Shown here in pieces: positions 21,689 to 30,191 of a stretch of 64,000 nt of DNA. This DNA comes from Streptomyces fildesensis. GTDB taxonomy: Bacteria; Actinomycetota; Actinomycetes; Streptomycetales; Streptomycetaceae. The translations under genes were made by a program, and so were the position numbers. Each line of letters starts with the position of its first letter. The stretch's first letter is position 1. The stretch covers positions 310,001-374,000 of the forward strand of contig NZ_JAAIKO010000005.1 of the NCBI RefSeq assembly GCF_016107395.1, written 5' to 3'. Under the pieces are notes generated by a model. It made no database searches and had not been told where the DNA came from. It worked only from the letters and a program-made list of their open reading frames with translations.

Positions 21689-22486
21689 ATGATTCGACCC
21701 GGGAACCCCATGCCTGCGCACGGTCAGCCGCGCCCCGACGTGGACGATGCGCTCCGGATGCCATCGGCAGCCGAACGCGCGCGAACTCTAGTCGAGGGTA
21801 ACCCGTCGGCTGTCCTGGTCATTCCCGGGCTGGACCCCGTACTGCCCGGTCAGATGGTCCCCGAGATGCGCAGCGTCGGCCCCGAGGGCGACGTGTTCCT
21901 GCTGTTCCCGGTGGATTCCCCGGCCGTGCGGGCCGCCACCCACGCCGAGGCCGACGAGCTGACCGCTGTGCTGGAGATCACGGACGTCGCACCGGTCTCG
22001 GTGCCGTACCGGATCCGCGGGCGGGCCTGGATCGCGGGCTGGCTGACGCCGGTGCGCGACGAACCGGTCGTGCCCGGCACCGCGCTGCTCCGGCTGGAGG
22101 TCGGCGAGGCGTCCGTGGACGACCTGTGGGGCGCGGAGCAGGTGGAACCCGACGAGTTCGCCGACGCCACCGCCGACCCGCTGGCGGCCCACGAGTCCGA
22201 GCTGCTCCAGCACCTGGCCGCCGCGCACGAGGACCAGGTGGGGTGGCTGTGCGGGCTCGTCGGCGGCTACGGCGGACGGGGCCCCGAGTGCGCCGGCACC
22301 CGGACGGCGGTGCCGGTGGCGCTGGACCGCTTCGGGCTGCGGGTCCGCTTCACCGACCCCGACGGCAGCTTCGACGCGCGCTTCGACTTCCCCGAACCGG
22401 TGCGCGGCCACGAGGAGTTGCACCACACGATGCACACCCTCTTCGACGCGGCCCGCGCCTCCGCGGACGATCTTCACGGGGCGTAG
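21689..22486 (+). CDS. DUF2470 protein, probably iron-regulated (HugZ-like haem/iron link)
   Basis: A 265-residue cytoplasmic protein with two parts: a split-barrel-like N-terminal region (about 15-150: AVLVIPGLD, RIRGRAWIAGWLTPV) resembling flavin-reductase/PNPOx barrels, and a C-terminal DUF2470 region (about 165-260: ESELLQHLAAAHEDQVGWL, then DRFGLRVRFTDPDG and HHTMHTLFD). The same two-part order occurs in HugZ-type haem-degrading proteins. Haem-oxygenase activity is not shown. The iron box upstream supports de-repression under iron limitation. GAGGAG sits 5 nt before the ATG. A YciI-like gene follows after 10 bp. Confidence 0.72.
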   Translation: MIRPGNPMPAHGQPRPDVDDALRMPSAAERARTLVEGNPSAVLVIPGLDPVLPGQMVPEMRSVGPEGDVFLLFPVDSPAVRAATHAEADELTAVLEITDVAPVSVPYRIRGRAWIAGWLTPVRDEPVVPGTALLRLEVGEASVDDLWGAEQVEPDEFADATADPLAAHESELLQHLAAAHEDQVGWLCGLVGGYGGRGPECAGTRTAVPVALDRFGLRVRFTDPDGSFDARFDFPEPVRGHEELHHTMHTLFDAARASADDLHGA

Positions 22487-22496
22487 CCTGACCTTC

Positions 22497-22796
22497 ATGT
22501 TCGTACTCGACATCACGTACACCGCCCCCGTGGAGCAGGTCGACGCCGTCCTCGCCGATCACGTCGGCTGGCTGGACCTGCAGTACGCGGCCGGGGCTTT
22601 CCTGGCCTCGGGCCGCAAGGAGCCGCGCGAGGGCGGGGTGATCCTCGCGGTGGCCCGGGACCGGGCGGCGATCGAGGAGATCGTCTCCGGCGACCCGTTC
22701 GTCACCGCGGGGGTCTGCGCCTACCGGATCACCGAGTTCCTGGCCACGAAGACGGTGCCGGCGATGGCGGAGTACCGCCAGGAACTGCCGGTCTGA
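22497..22796 (+). CDS. YciI-like protein
   Basis: A 99-residue ferredoxin-fold-like small protein. The pattern FVLDITYTAPVEQVDAVLADH, then a conserved Gly-rich GWLDLQYAAGAFLASGRK and a DPFVTAGVCAYRITEF segment match the YciI (DGPF-related) family, whose biochemical role is mostly unknown. It follows the DUF2470 gene after 10 bp with no clear ribosome binding site of its own, so it may be part of the same iron-responsive transcript. It is convergent with rarA. Confidence 0.8.
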   Translation: MFVLDITYTAPVEQVDAVLADHVGWLDLQYAAGAFLASGRKEPREGGVILAVARDRAAIEEIVSGDPFVTAGVCAYRITEFLATKTVPAMAEYRQELPV

Positions 22797-22830
22797 TCAC
22801 GGGCCCGGCCACTTCGCCCTGCCGGCGGGG

Positions 22831-24180
22831 TCACTCCCCCGACAGGCGTTCCCGGACGCGGTCGAGGATGTCGGCGTACCGGGCCTCCGCACCGTAGCGG
22901 GTGGGCTCGTAGTAGCGGCGGCCGTGGATCTCGTCGGGGGCGTACTGCTGGGCGGCGATGGCGCCGGGCAGATCGTGCGGGTACTGGTAGCCCTGCGCGT
23001 GGCCGAGCTTGGCCGCGCCCTTGTAGTGCCCGTCGCGCAGATGCGGCGGCACCGGCCCCGCCAGGCCCTTGCGCACATCGGCGAGCGCCGCGTCGATCGC
23101 CATGTACGCCGCGTTGGACTTCGGCGCCAGGGCGAGCGCGATCGCGGCCTGCGACAGGATGATGCGCGCCTCGGGGAAGCCGATCATCGCGACGGCCTGC
23201 GCGGCGGCGACCGCGGTCTGCAGCGCGATGGGGTCGGCCATGCCGACGTCCTCGCTCGCCGAGATCATCAGCCGGCGGGCGATGAAGCGGGGGTCCTCCC
23301 CCGCCTCGATCATGCGCGCCAGATAGTGCAGCGTGGCGTCCACGTCCGAGCCCCGGATGGACTTGATCAGGGCGCTCGCCACGTCGTAGTGCTGGTCGCC
23401 GTCCCGGTCGTACTTCACCGCGGCCCGGTCGACGGACTCCTCCAGCGTGCTGAGGGTGATCTCCGCTTCGCCCTTGGCGATGGCCGCGCCGGCGCCCGCC
23501 TCCAGGGCGGTCAGGGCCCGCCGTGCGTCCCCGCCCGCGATGCGCAGCAGATGGGCCTCGGAGTCGGCGGGGAGAGTGACGGCGCCGCCGAGACCGCGCT
23601 CGTGGGTCAGCGCCCGGCGCAGCACTCCGCTCAGGTCCTCGTCGGTGAGCGGCTCCAGGGTGAGCAGCAGCGAGCGGGACAGCAGCGGGGAGATGATCGA
23701 GAAGTACGGGTTCTCGGTGGTGGCCGCGATCAGGGTGACCCAGCGGTTCTCGACGGCCGGCAGCAGCGAGTCCTGCTGCGCCTTGCTGAAGCGGTGGATC
23801 TCGTCCAGGAAGAGCACCGTCTCCCGGTCGTAGCCGCCGGACTGCCGCTTGGCGCTCTCGATGACCGCGCGGACCTCCTTGACGCCCGCGGTGATCGCCG
23901 AGAGCTCGACGAAGCGCTTGTTGGTGGCCTTGCTGACCACGTACGCGAGCGTCGTCTTGCCGGTGCCGGGCGGGCCCCACAGGATCACCGAGGACGGCCC
24001 CGCCGGGCCGCCGCTGCCCTCGCCGACGAGCCGGCGCAGCGGTGCTCCCTGCTTGAGCAGATGCTGCTGGCCGACCACCTCGTCCAGGACGCGCGGACGC
24101 ATCCGCACGGCGAGCGGGCTGTTGCCCGGCTCCCTCTCCTGGCGTTCCTCGGCAGCTGCGGTGAACAGGTCGGGCTCCAT
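22831..24180 (-). CDS. rarA: replication-associated recombination protein A (MgsA/RarA AAA ATPase)
   Basis: AAA+ ATPase of the clamp-loader-related MgsA/RarA/WRNIP1 family that acts at stalled forks. The 449-residue protein has Walker [15 protein letters not shown], Walker [16 protein letters not shown], sensor [11 protein letters not shown] and the C-terminal MgsA tetramerisation region ([15 protein letters not shown], later [19 protein letters not shown]). Its ATG is only 10 bp after the stop of the gamma-glutamyl hydrolase-like gene, so it may be transcribed with the catabolic module. Confidence 0.96.
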   Translation of the reverse strand: MEPDLFTAAAEERQEREPGNSPLAVRMRPRVLDEVVGQQHLLKQGAPLRRLVGEGSGGPAGPSSVILWGPPGTGKTTLAYVVSKATNKRFVELSAITAGVKEVRAVIESAKRQSGGYDRETVLFLDEIHRFSKAQQDSLLPAVENRWVTLIAATTENPYFSIISPLLSRSLLLTLEPLTDEDLSGVLRRALTHERGLGGAVTLPADSEAHLLRIAGGDARRALTALEAGAGAAIAKGEAEITLSTLEESVDRAAVKYDRDGDQHYDVASALIKSIRGSDVDATLHYLARMIEAGEDPRFIARRLMISASEDVGMADPIALQTAVAAAQAVAMIGFPEARIILSQAAIALALAPKSNAAYMAIDAALADVRKGLAGPVPPHLRDGHYKGAAKLGHAQGYQYPHDLPGAIAAQQYAPDEIHGRRYYEPTRYGAEARYADILDRVRERLSGE

Positions 24181-24190
24181 TCGTCCGAGC

Positions 24191-24910
24191 CTATGGCACG
24201 GGTGTGACAGCGCCTCCTGCCGCGGCCAGCAGCGCCCGCACCAGCCGCGGGTCGGAGCCCATCTCGGGGTGCCACTGCACGCCCAGCGCGAAGCCGGGCC
24301 CGGGCAGCTCGACCGCCTCCACGGTGCCGTCCTCGGCGTACGCGCTCACCGTCAGACCGGCGCCGAGCGAGCCGACGGCCTGGTGGTGGTAGGTCGGCAC
24401 CTTCTCCGGGGCCGGGGTGATCCGGGCCAGCAGGGTGCCCGGCACCGGTGTCACGACGTGGTCGCCGAAGACCCCCGGCGTGACGGCGTGCCCGTCGTGG
24501 CCGACCTGCTCCGGGAGGTGCTGGACGAGCGTCCCGCCGCACAGCACGTTCAGCAGCTGCATCCCGCGGCACACGGCCAGGACGGGTGTGCCGGAGTCGA
24601 TCGCGGCCCGCAGCACCGCCAGTTCCCACCGGTCGCGCTCGCGCGCCTGCGGCCCGGTGCGCGGATGGCGCGGTTCCCCGTAGAGCGAGGGTTCGACGTC
24701 GGGGCCGCCGGCGACGATGACGGCGTCCATCCTGGCGACCGCCGCGGCCGCGACGTCGGGATCGTCCGGCGGCAGCAGCGCGGCGATGCCGCCCGCGGCG
24801 CGGACCATGCGGGGGTAGACCTCCGGCAGGAGTACGGCGCTGGTCTCCCAGACGCCCCACCTGGCGGTGTCGAGATAGGTCGTGACGCCGACCAGCGGCT
24901 GCTCGGGCAT
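24191..24910 (-). CDS. class I glutamine amidotransferase-like gamma-glutamyl hydrolase (PuuD type)
   Basis: A 239-residue hydrolase of the peptidase C26/PuuD group, which splits gamma-glutamyl amides. The nucleophile elbow is [13 protein letters not shown] with the catalytic Cys, and GVQWHPE carries the His and Glu of the triad; [13 protein letters not shown] is the family's oxyanion region. AGGAGG lies upstream of the ATG at good spacing. It is in line with the ethanolamine-type permease, and with the nearby glutamine synthetase-like ligase it would remove glutamate after oxidation of a gamma-glutamylated amine. The downstream neighbour is rarA, 10 bp away. Confidence 0.88.
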   Translation of the reverse strand: MPEQPLVGVTTYLDTARWGVWETSAVLLPEVYPRMVRAAGGIAALLPPDDPDVAAAAVARMDAVIVAGGPDVEPSLYGEPRHPRTGPQARERDRWELAVLRAAIDSGTPVLAVCRGMQLLNVLCGGTLVQHLPEQVGHDGHAVTPGVFGDHVVTPVPGTLLARITPAPEKVPTYHHQAVGSLGAGLTVSAYAEDGTVEAVELPGPGFALGVQWHPEMGSDPRLVRALLAAAGGAVTPVP

Positions 24911-24996
24911 GAACTGATCCTCCTGGATGACGGGGTCGATTGTGGCGCGGACGGCTGCCGGGCGTCCGGAGCCGCGCGGGTGTCGCGCGGCGGCCG

Positions 24997-26496
24997 TCAG
25001 TCCCGTGCCAGCTCGGCCTCGGCGGCGGCCAGTGCCGCGAACTCCTCCTCGGGGGCGGAGGCGACCAGCCGCTTGCGGCTGTAGAGGGCGAAGTAGGCGA
25101 TGGCCACGGCGTAGACGGCGAGCGCGGTGAGGGCCGCGTCGATGTCGACCAGGAACGTGGCGACCACGGCCGCGACGGCGAGCACGAAGGCGACGGCGGA
25201 GGTGACGATGCCGCCGGGGGTGCGGTAGGGCCGGTGCAGGGCGGGCTCGCGCAGCCGCAGCACGATGTGCGACAGCGCCATGAGGACGTAGCTGACCGCC
25301 GCGCCGAAGACCGCCATGTTCAGGACCTTGGACCCGTCGTCGGCGTTGGCCGCCGCCAGGACGAAGCCGATGGTGCCGGGGACCACCAGCCCCAGGTACG
25401 GGGCCTTGCGCTTGCTGGTCAGGGAGAGGAAGCGGGGCAGATAGCCGGCCCGGGACAGGGCGAACAGCTGCCGCGATCCGGCGTAGATGAGCGAGAAGAA
25501 CGAGGCGACCAGACCGGCGAGACCCGCGTAGTTGACGATCTGGCTCAGTGCGGAGGACTTCCCGCCGTTGGCCGTCTGCAGCGCTTCGACCAGCGGGTTC
25601 CCGGACTCCTTGAGCGCGTCGGCGCCGCCCGCTCCGACCGTCGGAAGCAGGGTGATGACGGCGAGCACCACGAGGATGCCGATGGAGAGCGCCATGGCCC
25701 TGGGCAGGCTCTTCACCGGGTCCTTGGTCTCCTCGGCGGCGAGCGGAACGCCTTCGACGCCCAGGAAGAACCACATTCCGAAGGGGAACGCGGCCCAGAT
25801 CCCCATCAGGCCGAAGGGCAGCCAGGATCCGGCGCCGACCGCGTCGGTCACCTTGATGTCGTTGAGCCGGCTCGCGTCGAAGGAGCCGAGGGCTCCGACG
25901 GCGAAGACCACCAGCGCGAGGACGGCGACGGCGGTGACGACGAAGCTGAACCGCAGCGCCTCGCCGACGCCCCACAGATGCACGCCGATGAAGATCACGA
26001 AGCAGGCGAGGAAGACCGGCCAGCCGGAGGTGAGCCCGAAGAGGTTGAGGGACTCGACGTAGGCACCGATGAACGTGGCGATGGCGGCGGGCGCGAGCAC
26101 GTACTCGATGAGGATGGCGGTACCGGTGAGGAAGCCGCCCCAGGGTCCGAGGGCGCGGCGGGCGAAGCCGTAGCCGCCGCCGGCCGTGGGCAGCACCGAG
26201 GACATCTCGGCGAGCGAGAAGACCAGGCAGGTGTACATCAGGCCCATCAGGGCGGTGGCGATGGCCAGTCCGCCGAAACCGCCCTCGCGCAGGCCGAAGT
26301 TCCAGCCGGAGTAGTCGCCCGAGACGACGTAGGCGACGCCGAGTCCGGTGAGCAGCAGCCAGCCCGCGGTGCCGCGGCGCAGGGTGCGGCGCTCCAGGTA
26401 GTCGTCGCCGCCGGGCGGGGCGCCGGGCGGGGTCGCCGTCGCCGTGCTGCCTGCCGTGCTGCCTGTTGGGAACGGTGAATCGCCGGGCTGGGGCAT
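24997..26496 (-). CDS. APC-family permease, ethanolamine-permease type
   Basis: A 499-residue integral membrane protein with about 12 predicted helices. After a Pro/Gly/Thr-rich cytoplasmic tail (1-35), the sequence VVSGDYSGWNFGLREGGFGG matches the first-helix signature I associate with ethanolamine permeases (Eat type) rather than general amino acid permeases; SVLPTAGGGYGFARRALG and WFFLGVEGVPLAAEETKDP are further APC signatures. Likely imports ethanolamine or a related amine. A GGTTTGAACGCATACCTT motif shared with the regulator/ligase intergenic region lies 31 bp upstream of its start. It is followed by the hydrolase gene on the same strand. Confidence 0.85.
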   Translation of the reverse strand: MPQPGDSPFPTGSTAGSTATATPPGAPPGGDDYLERRTLRRGTAGWLLLTGLGVAYVVSGDYSGWNFGLREGGFGGLAIATALMGLMYTCLVFSLAEMSSVLPTAGGGYGFARRALGPWGGFLTGTAILIEYVLAPAAIATFIGAYVESLNLFGLTSGWPVFLACFVIFIGVHLWGVGEALRFSFVVTAVAVLALVVFAVGALGSFDASRLNDIKVTDAVGAGSWLPFGLMGIWAAFPFGMWFFLGVEGVPLAAEETKDPVKSLPRAMALSIGILVVLAVITLLPTVGAGGADALKESGNPLVEALQTANGGKSSALSQIVNYAGLAGLVASFFSLIYAGSRQLFALSRAGYLPRFLSLTSKRKAPYLGLVVPGTIGFVLAAANADDGSKVLNMAVFGAAVSYVLMALSHIVLRLREPALHRPYRTPGGIVTSAVAFVLAVAAVVATFLVDIDAALTALAVYAVAIAYFALYSRKRLVASAPEEEFAALAAAEAELARD

Positions 26497-26526
26497 GCGT
26501 CACTCCCGTACGGGACGAGGGGTAAA

Positions 26527-26544
26527 GGTTTGAACGCATACCTT
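26527..26544. promoter_or_regulatory. putative GntR/FadR operator upstream of the permease
   Basis: GGTTTGAACGCATACCTT lies in the permease promoter region, within a longer inverted repeat TAAAGGT-N10-ACCTTTA (26523-26546). It shares 15 of 18 positions with the site at 27393-27410, as expected for a common local regulator. Confidence 0.65.
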
Positions 26545-26613
26545 TACGGCTGTCGCGGAGATGCGCAAGCCCCCGGCAGGGACCGGCCGGCCGGTTCGCC
26601 GGCCACGGCGGGG

Positions 26614-27369
26614 TCAGGCGAGGAAGCCGCGCAGCAGGGCCGCGGTGCCCTCGGCGTGCTCGCGCATCACCGCCGCCGCGGCCTCCTCCTCGCCGTCGAG
26701 AATGGCCTCGACCAGCGCGGTGTGCTGGCCCTGCGAGTGTTCGAGGTTGCGTACCAGGATGGGGATGCAGTCCAGGAGTTCGTTGACCTGGGCGCGCACC
26801 GCGGCGTACTGCGTGACCAGCGAAGGGGAGCCGCAGAGCTCGGCGATGGCCAGGTGCAGCAGGGTGTCGGCGCGCCGGTAGTCTGCGGTGGGCGCGTCGC
26901 CCGTCTCGCGCAGCCGGCGGCGCAGCAGGTCCGTCTGCTCCCCGGTCAGTTCGGTGCGGGCGCAGAGACCGGCCGCCCCGACCTCCAGGACCTCGCGGAA
27001 GCGCAGCACGTCGTCCAGGCCGCCGGTGCCCAGTCCGGCCGCCCTGCGCCGCAGTTCGTTCTCCGCGTCCGCCCGGCCCGCGCCGTGGGACGGCGGGCGG
27101 TTGCGGACGAAGGTGCCGCCGTGCCGGCCGCGGCGGGTCTCGACCAGCCCCTGCTCGTGCAGGACCTTCAGTACCTCGCGCAGGGTGACGCGGCTGATCC
27201 GCAGCCGTTCGGCCAGTTCGCGCTCGGCGGGCAGCCGCTCGCCGTCGGGCACCAGACCGAGCCGGACGACCTGGAGCACCTGCTCCAGCGCCTCCTCGAA
27301 ACCATTGCCGCCGCGGACCGGCCGTAGCACCGAGGCGAGCGGATCCGCGGAGATTTGCTGCTCACTCAT
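26614..27369 (-). CDS. GntR-family regulator, FadR subgroup
   Basis: A 251-residue transcription factor. The winged helix-turn-helix spans about residues 25-95 (GERLPAERELAERLRISRVT, then REVLKVLHEQGLVETRRGRHGGTFV), followed by an all-helical FCD effector domain (about 105-245) with DxxxH-type metal/ligand residues in RADTLLHLAIAEL and later MREHAEG. Start chosen at ATG 27367-27369 (MSEQQIS) with AAGGGG upstream; a TTG six codons earlier is less likely. It is divergent from the ligase gene and is the obvious regulator of the module; ligand probably an amine or gamma-glutamyl amine. Confidence 0.88.
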   Translation of the reverse strand: MSEQQISADPLASVLRPVRGGNGFEEALEQVLQVVRLGLVPDGERLPAERELAERLRISRVTLREVLKVLHEQGLVETRRGRHGGTFVRNRPPSHGAGRADAENELRRRAAGLGTGGLDDVLRFREVLEVGAAGLCARTELTGEQTDLLRRRLRETGDAPTADYRRADTLLHLAIAELCGSPSLVTQYAAVRAQVNELLDCIPILVRNLEHSQGQHTALVEAILDGEEEAAAAVMREHAEGTAALLRGFLA

Positions 27370-27392
27370 GCGCGGGCCCCTTCCCAATCAAT

Positions 27393-27410
27393 GGTTCCAA
27401 CCCATACCTT
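27393..27410. promoter_or_regulatory. putative GntR/FadR operator between regulator and ligase genes
   Basis: GGTTCCAACCCATACCTT lies in the 74-bp divergent region. It contains the small inverted repeat GGTT-CC-AACC and shares the core GGTT-NN-AAC-N-CATACCTT with the site upstream of the permease. Position fits control of both the regulator and the ligase operon. Confidence 0.65.
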
Positions 27411-27443
27411 AGTGCTTCCGCCCGATCCGAGAGGACCTCCCTC

Positions 27444-28805
27444 GTGGCAGATCGCACACCCCCCCTGTCCGTCGACGCCCTGCGCGCCCTGGTGGCAGCG
27501 GGGAAGATCCACACCGTCATCCTCGGCTTCGCCGATATGCAGGGGCGGCTGCAGGGCAAACGATTCGCCGCACCGTTCTTCCTCGACGAGGTGCTGGCCC
27601 ACGGTACCGAGGGCTGCAACTACCTGCTCGCGGTGGACGTCGACCTCAACACCGTCGACGGCTACGCGATGTCCTCCTGGGAACGCGGCTACGGCGACTT
27701 CGCCATGCACCCCGACATCAGCACCCTGCGCCACGTCCCCTGGCAGGACGGCACGGCGCTGCTCATCGCCGACCTCGCCTGGAACGACGGCAAGCCGGTG
27801 GTCGCCGCGCCCCGGCAGATCCTGCGCCACCAGCTGGGCCGGCTCGCGGACCAGGGCTGGACCGCCCATGCCGGCACCGAGCTGGAGTTCATGGTCTTCC
27901 GCGACACCTACGAGCAGGCGTGGGACGGCGGCTACCGCGGCCTGACCCCCGCCAACCAGTACAACGCCGACTACTCGGTGCTCGCCACCTCCCGCGTCGA
28001 GCCGCTGCTGCGCCGGATCCGCAACGAGATGGCCGGGGCGGGCCTGACCCCGGAGTCCGCCAAGGGCGAGTGCAATCTCGGCCAGCACGAGATCGTCTTC
28101 CGCTACGACGAGGCGCTCGTCACCTGCGACCAGCACACCGTCTACAAGACCGGGGCCAAGGAGATCGCCGCCCAGGAGGGCGCCTCGCTCACCTTCATGG
28201 CGAAGTTCAACGAGCGCGAGGGCAACTCCTGTCATATCCACCTCTCCTTGCGGGACGAGGCGGGACGCCCTGTCATGGCGGGCGAGGACGGCGAGATGTC
28301 GCCCCTCATGCGGCACTTCCTGGCCGGGCAGCTCGCCGCCCTGCGCGACTTCTCCCTGTTGTACGCGCCCAACATCAACTCCTACAAGCGTTTCCGGCCG
28401 GGCTCCTTCGCCCCCACCGCGGTCGCCTGGGGCGTCGACAACCGCACCTGCGCGCTGCGCGTCGTCGGGCACGGCGCCTCGCTGCGCCTGGAGAACCGCG
28501 TCCCGGGCGGCGACGTCAACCCGTACCTGGCCGTGGCGGGCATGGTCGCGGCGGGTCTGTACGGCATCGAGCACAAGCTCGAACTGCCGGAGGCCTGCAC
28601 GGGCAACGCCTACACCGCCGACTACGCGCAGGTGCCCGGCACCCTGCGGGAGGCCGCCGGACTGTGGGCGGCCAGCCCGATCGCGCGGGAGGCCTTCGGC
28701 CAGGACGTCGTCGACCACTACAGCAACATGGCGCGGATCGAGCAGGAAGCGTTCGACACCGCCATCACGGACTGGGAGCGGTTCCGCTCCTTCGAGCGGA
28801 TGTAA
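27444..28805 (+). CDS. glutamine synthetase-like gamma-glutamyl-amine ligase (GlnA4 type)
   Basis: A 453-residue member of the glutamine synthetase superfamily. Conserved catalytic segments are present: AGTELEFMVF (metal Glu), CNLGQHEIVFRYDEAL, NSCHIHLSL (metal His), INSYKRFRPGSFAPTAVAWG (ATP/Glu site) and LRLENRVPGGDVNPYLAVAG. The N-terminal VILGFADMQGRLQGKR is typical of GlnA-like enzymes that glutamylate amines. Streptomyces GlnA4 is known to glutamylate ethanolamine, and the permease and dehydrogenase neighbours fit this, so I infer a gamma-glutamylethanolamide-type synthetase. GTG start. Followed by the ALDH gene after 12 bp. Confidence 0.88.
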   Translation: MADRTPPLSVDALRALVAAGKIHTVILGFADMQGRLQGKRFAAPFFLDEVLAHGTEGCNYLLAVDVDLNTVDGYAMSSWERGYGDFAMHPDISTLRHVPWQDGTALLIADLAWNDGKPVVAAPRQILRHQLGRLADQGWTAHAGTELEFMVFRDTYEQAWDGGYRGLTPANQYNADYSVLATSRVEPLLRRIRNEMAGAGLTPESAKGECNLGQHEIVFRYDEALVTCDQHTVYKTGAKEIAAQEGASLTFMAKFNEREGNSCHIHLSLRDEAGRPVMAGEDGEMSPLMRHFLAGQLAALRDFSLLYAPNINSYKRFRPGSFAPTAVAWGVDNRTCALRVVGHGASLRLENRVPGGDVNPYLAVAGMVAAGLYGIEHKLELPEACTGNAYTADYAQVPGTLREAAGLWAASPIAREAFGQDVVDHYSNMARIEQEAFDTAITDWERFRSFERM

Positions 28806-28817
28806 GGAAGCAGCCCC

Positions 28818-30185
28818 GTGACCGAGCACCACCAGGTACTCAACCCCGCCACCGAGGAGGTCGTCGCCACGGTCGCGGCGACCACCCCGGAGGGCGTGGA
28901 CACCGCCGTCGCCGCGGCGGCCAAGGCCCAGCAGGGCTGGGCGGCGCTGGCCCCGGCCGACCGGGCGCGCGGCCTGCGCCGGTTCGCCTCCGAGGTCGAC
29001 GCGCACGCCGAGGAGCTCGCCGCGCTGGAGGTCCGCGAGGCCGGCCACACCCTCGGCAACGCCCGCTGGGAGGCCGGGAACGTCCGTGATCTGCTCGACT
29101 ACGCCGCCGGCGGCGTGGAACGGCTCAGCGGCCGGCAGATCCCGGTCGCCGGCGGCATCGACCTCACCTTCCACGAGCCGATCGGCGTCGTCGGCGTCAT
29201 CGCCCCGTGGAACTTCCCGATGCCGATCGCGGCGTGGGGCACCGCCCCGGCGCTCGCGGCGGGCAACGCCGTCCTGCTCAAACCGGCCGAGACCACCCCG
29301 CTGACCGCACTGCGGCTGGCCGAACTCGCCCTGTCCGCGGGCCTGCCCGAAGGGCTCTTCCAGGTACTGCCCGGCGCGGGCCCGGTCACCGGGACCCGGC
29401 TCGTCGAGCACCCGGACGTGCGGAAGATCGTGTTCACCGGCTCCACCGCCGTCGGCAAGCGGATCATGGAGCAGTGCGCACGTCAGGTGAAGCGGGTCAC
29501 CCTCGAACTCGGCGGCAAGAGCCCGAACATCGTCTTCGCCGACGCGGACCTGGAGAAGGCCGCGGCGGCGGCCCCGATGGCGTTCCTGGACAACGCGGGC
29601 CAGGACTGCTGCGCCCGCACCCGGATCCTGGTCCAGCGGGAGGTCTACGAGCGGTTCCTGGAGCTGCTGGTCCCGGCGGTCGAGGCCGTCCGGGTAGGCG
29701 ACCCGTCGGACCCCGCCACCGAGATGGGCCCGCTGATCTCGGCGGTCCAGCGGGATCGGGTCCGCTCGCTCGTCACGGACGACCTGCCGGTCGCCGCCCG
29801 CGGCAGCGCCCCGGAAGGACCCGGCTTCTGGTACCCGCCGACGGTGCTGGCCCCGGTCGGCGCCGCCGCCCCCGCCGCCACCGAGGAGATCTTCGGGCCG
29901 GTCGCCGTCGTCCTGCCCTTCGAGGACGAGGCGGACGCGCTGCGGCTCGCCAACGCCACCCGCTACGGGCTGTCCGGCTCGATCTGGACCCGCGACCTCG
30001 GCCGGGCCCTCCGGATGTCGCGCGGGGTCGCGGCGGGCAACCTGTCGGTCAACAGCCACAGTTCGGTCCGCTACGCGACGCCGTTCGGCGGCTTCGGGGA
30101 ATCCGGCCTCGGCCGGGAACTGGGCCCCGACGCCCTCGCCGCCTTCACCGAGACCAAGAACGTCTTCATCAGCACTGAGGAGTAG
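28818..30185 (+). CDS. NAD(P)-dependent aldehyde dehydrogenase
   Basis: A 455-residue aldehyde dehydrogenase. APWNFPMPIA (130-139) and KPAETTPLTAL bind the cofactor, FTGSTAVGKRI is the Gly-rich turn, LELGGKSPNIVF carries Glu230 and NAGQDCCARTRI the catalytic Cys264; ATEEIFGPVAVVLPF and NLSVNSHSS are C-terminal signatures. In context it probably oxidises the aldehyde formed from a gamma-glutamylated amino alcohol. GTG start with GGAAG upstream. Six bp separate it from the SDR gene, so ligase-ALDH-SDR form one transcript. Confidence 0.92.
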   Translation: MTEHHQVLNPATEEVVATVAATTPEGVDTAVAAAAKAQQGWAALAPADRARGLRRFASEVDAHAEELAALEVREAGHTLGNARWEAGNVRDLLDYAAGGVERLSGRQIPVAGGIDLTFHEPIGVVGVIAPWNFPMPIAAWGTAPALAAGNAVLLKPAETTPLTALRLAELALSAGLPEGLFQVLPGAGPVTGTRLVEHPDVRKIVFTGSTAVGKRIMEQCARQVKRVTLELGGKSPNIVFADADLEKAAAAAPMAFLDNAGQDCCARTRILVQREVYERFLELLVPAVEAVRVGDPSDPATEMGPLISAVQRDRVRSLVTDDLPVAARGSAPEGPGFWYPPTVLAPVGAAAPAATEEIFGPVAVVLPFEDEADALRLANATRYGLSGSIWTRDLGRALRMSRGVAAGNLSVNSHSSVRYATPFGGFGESGLGRELGPDALAAFTETKNVFISTEE

Positions 30186-30191
30186 CAGCGC

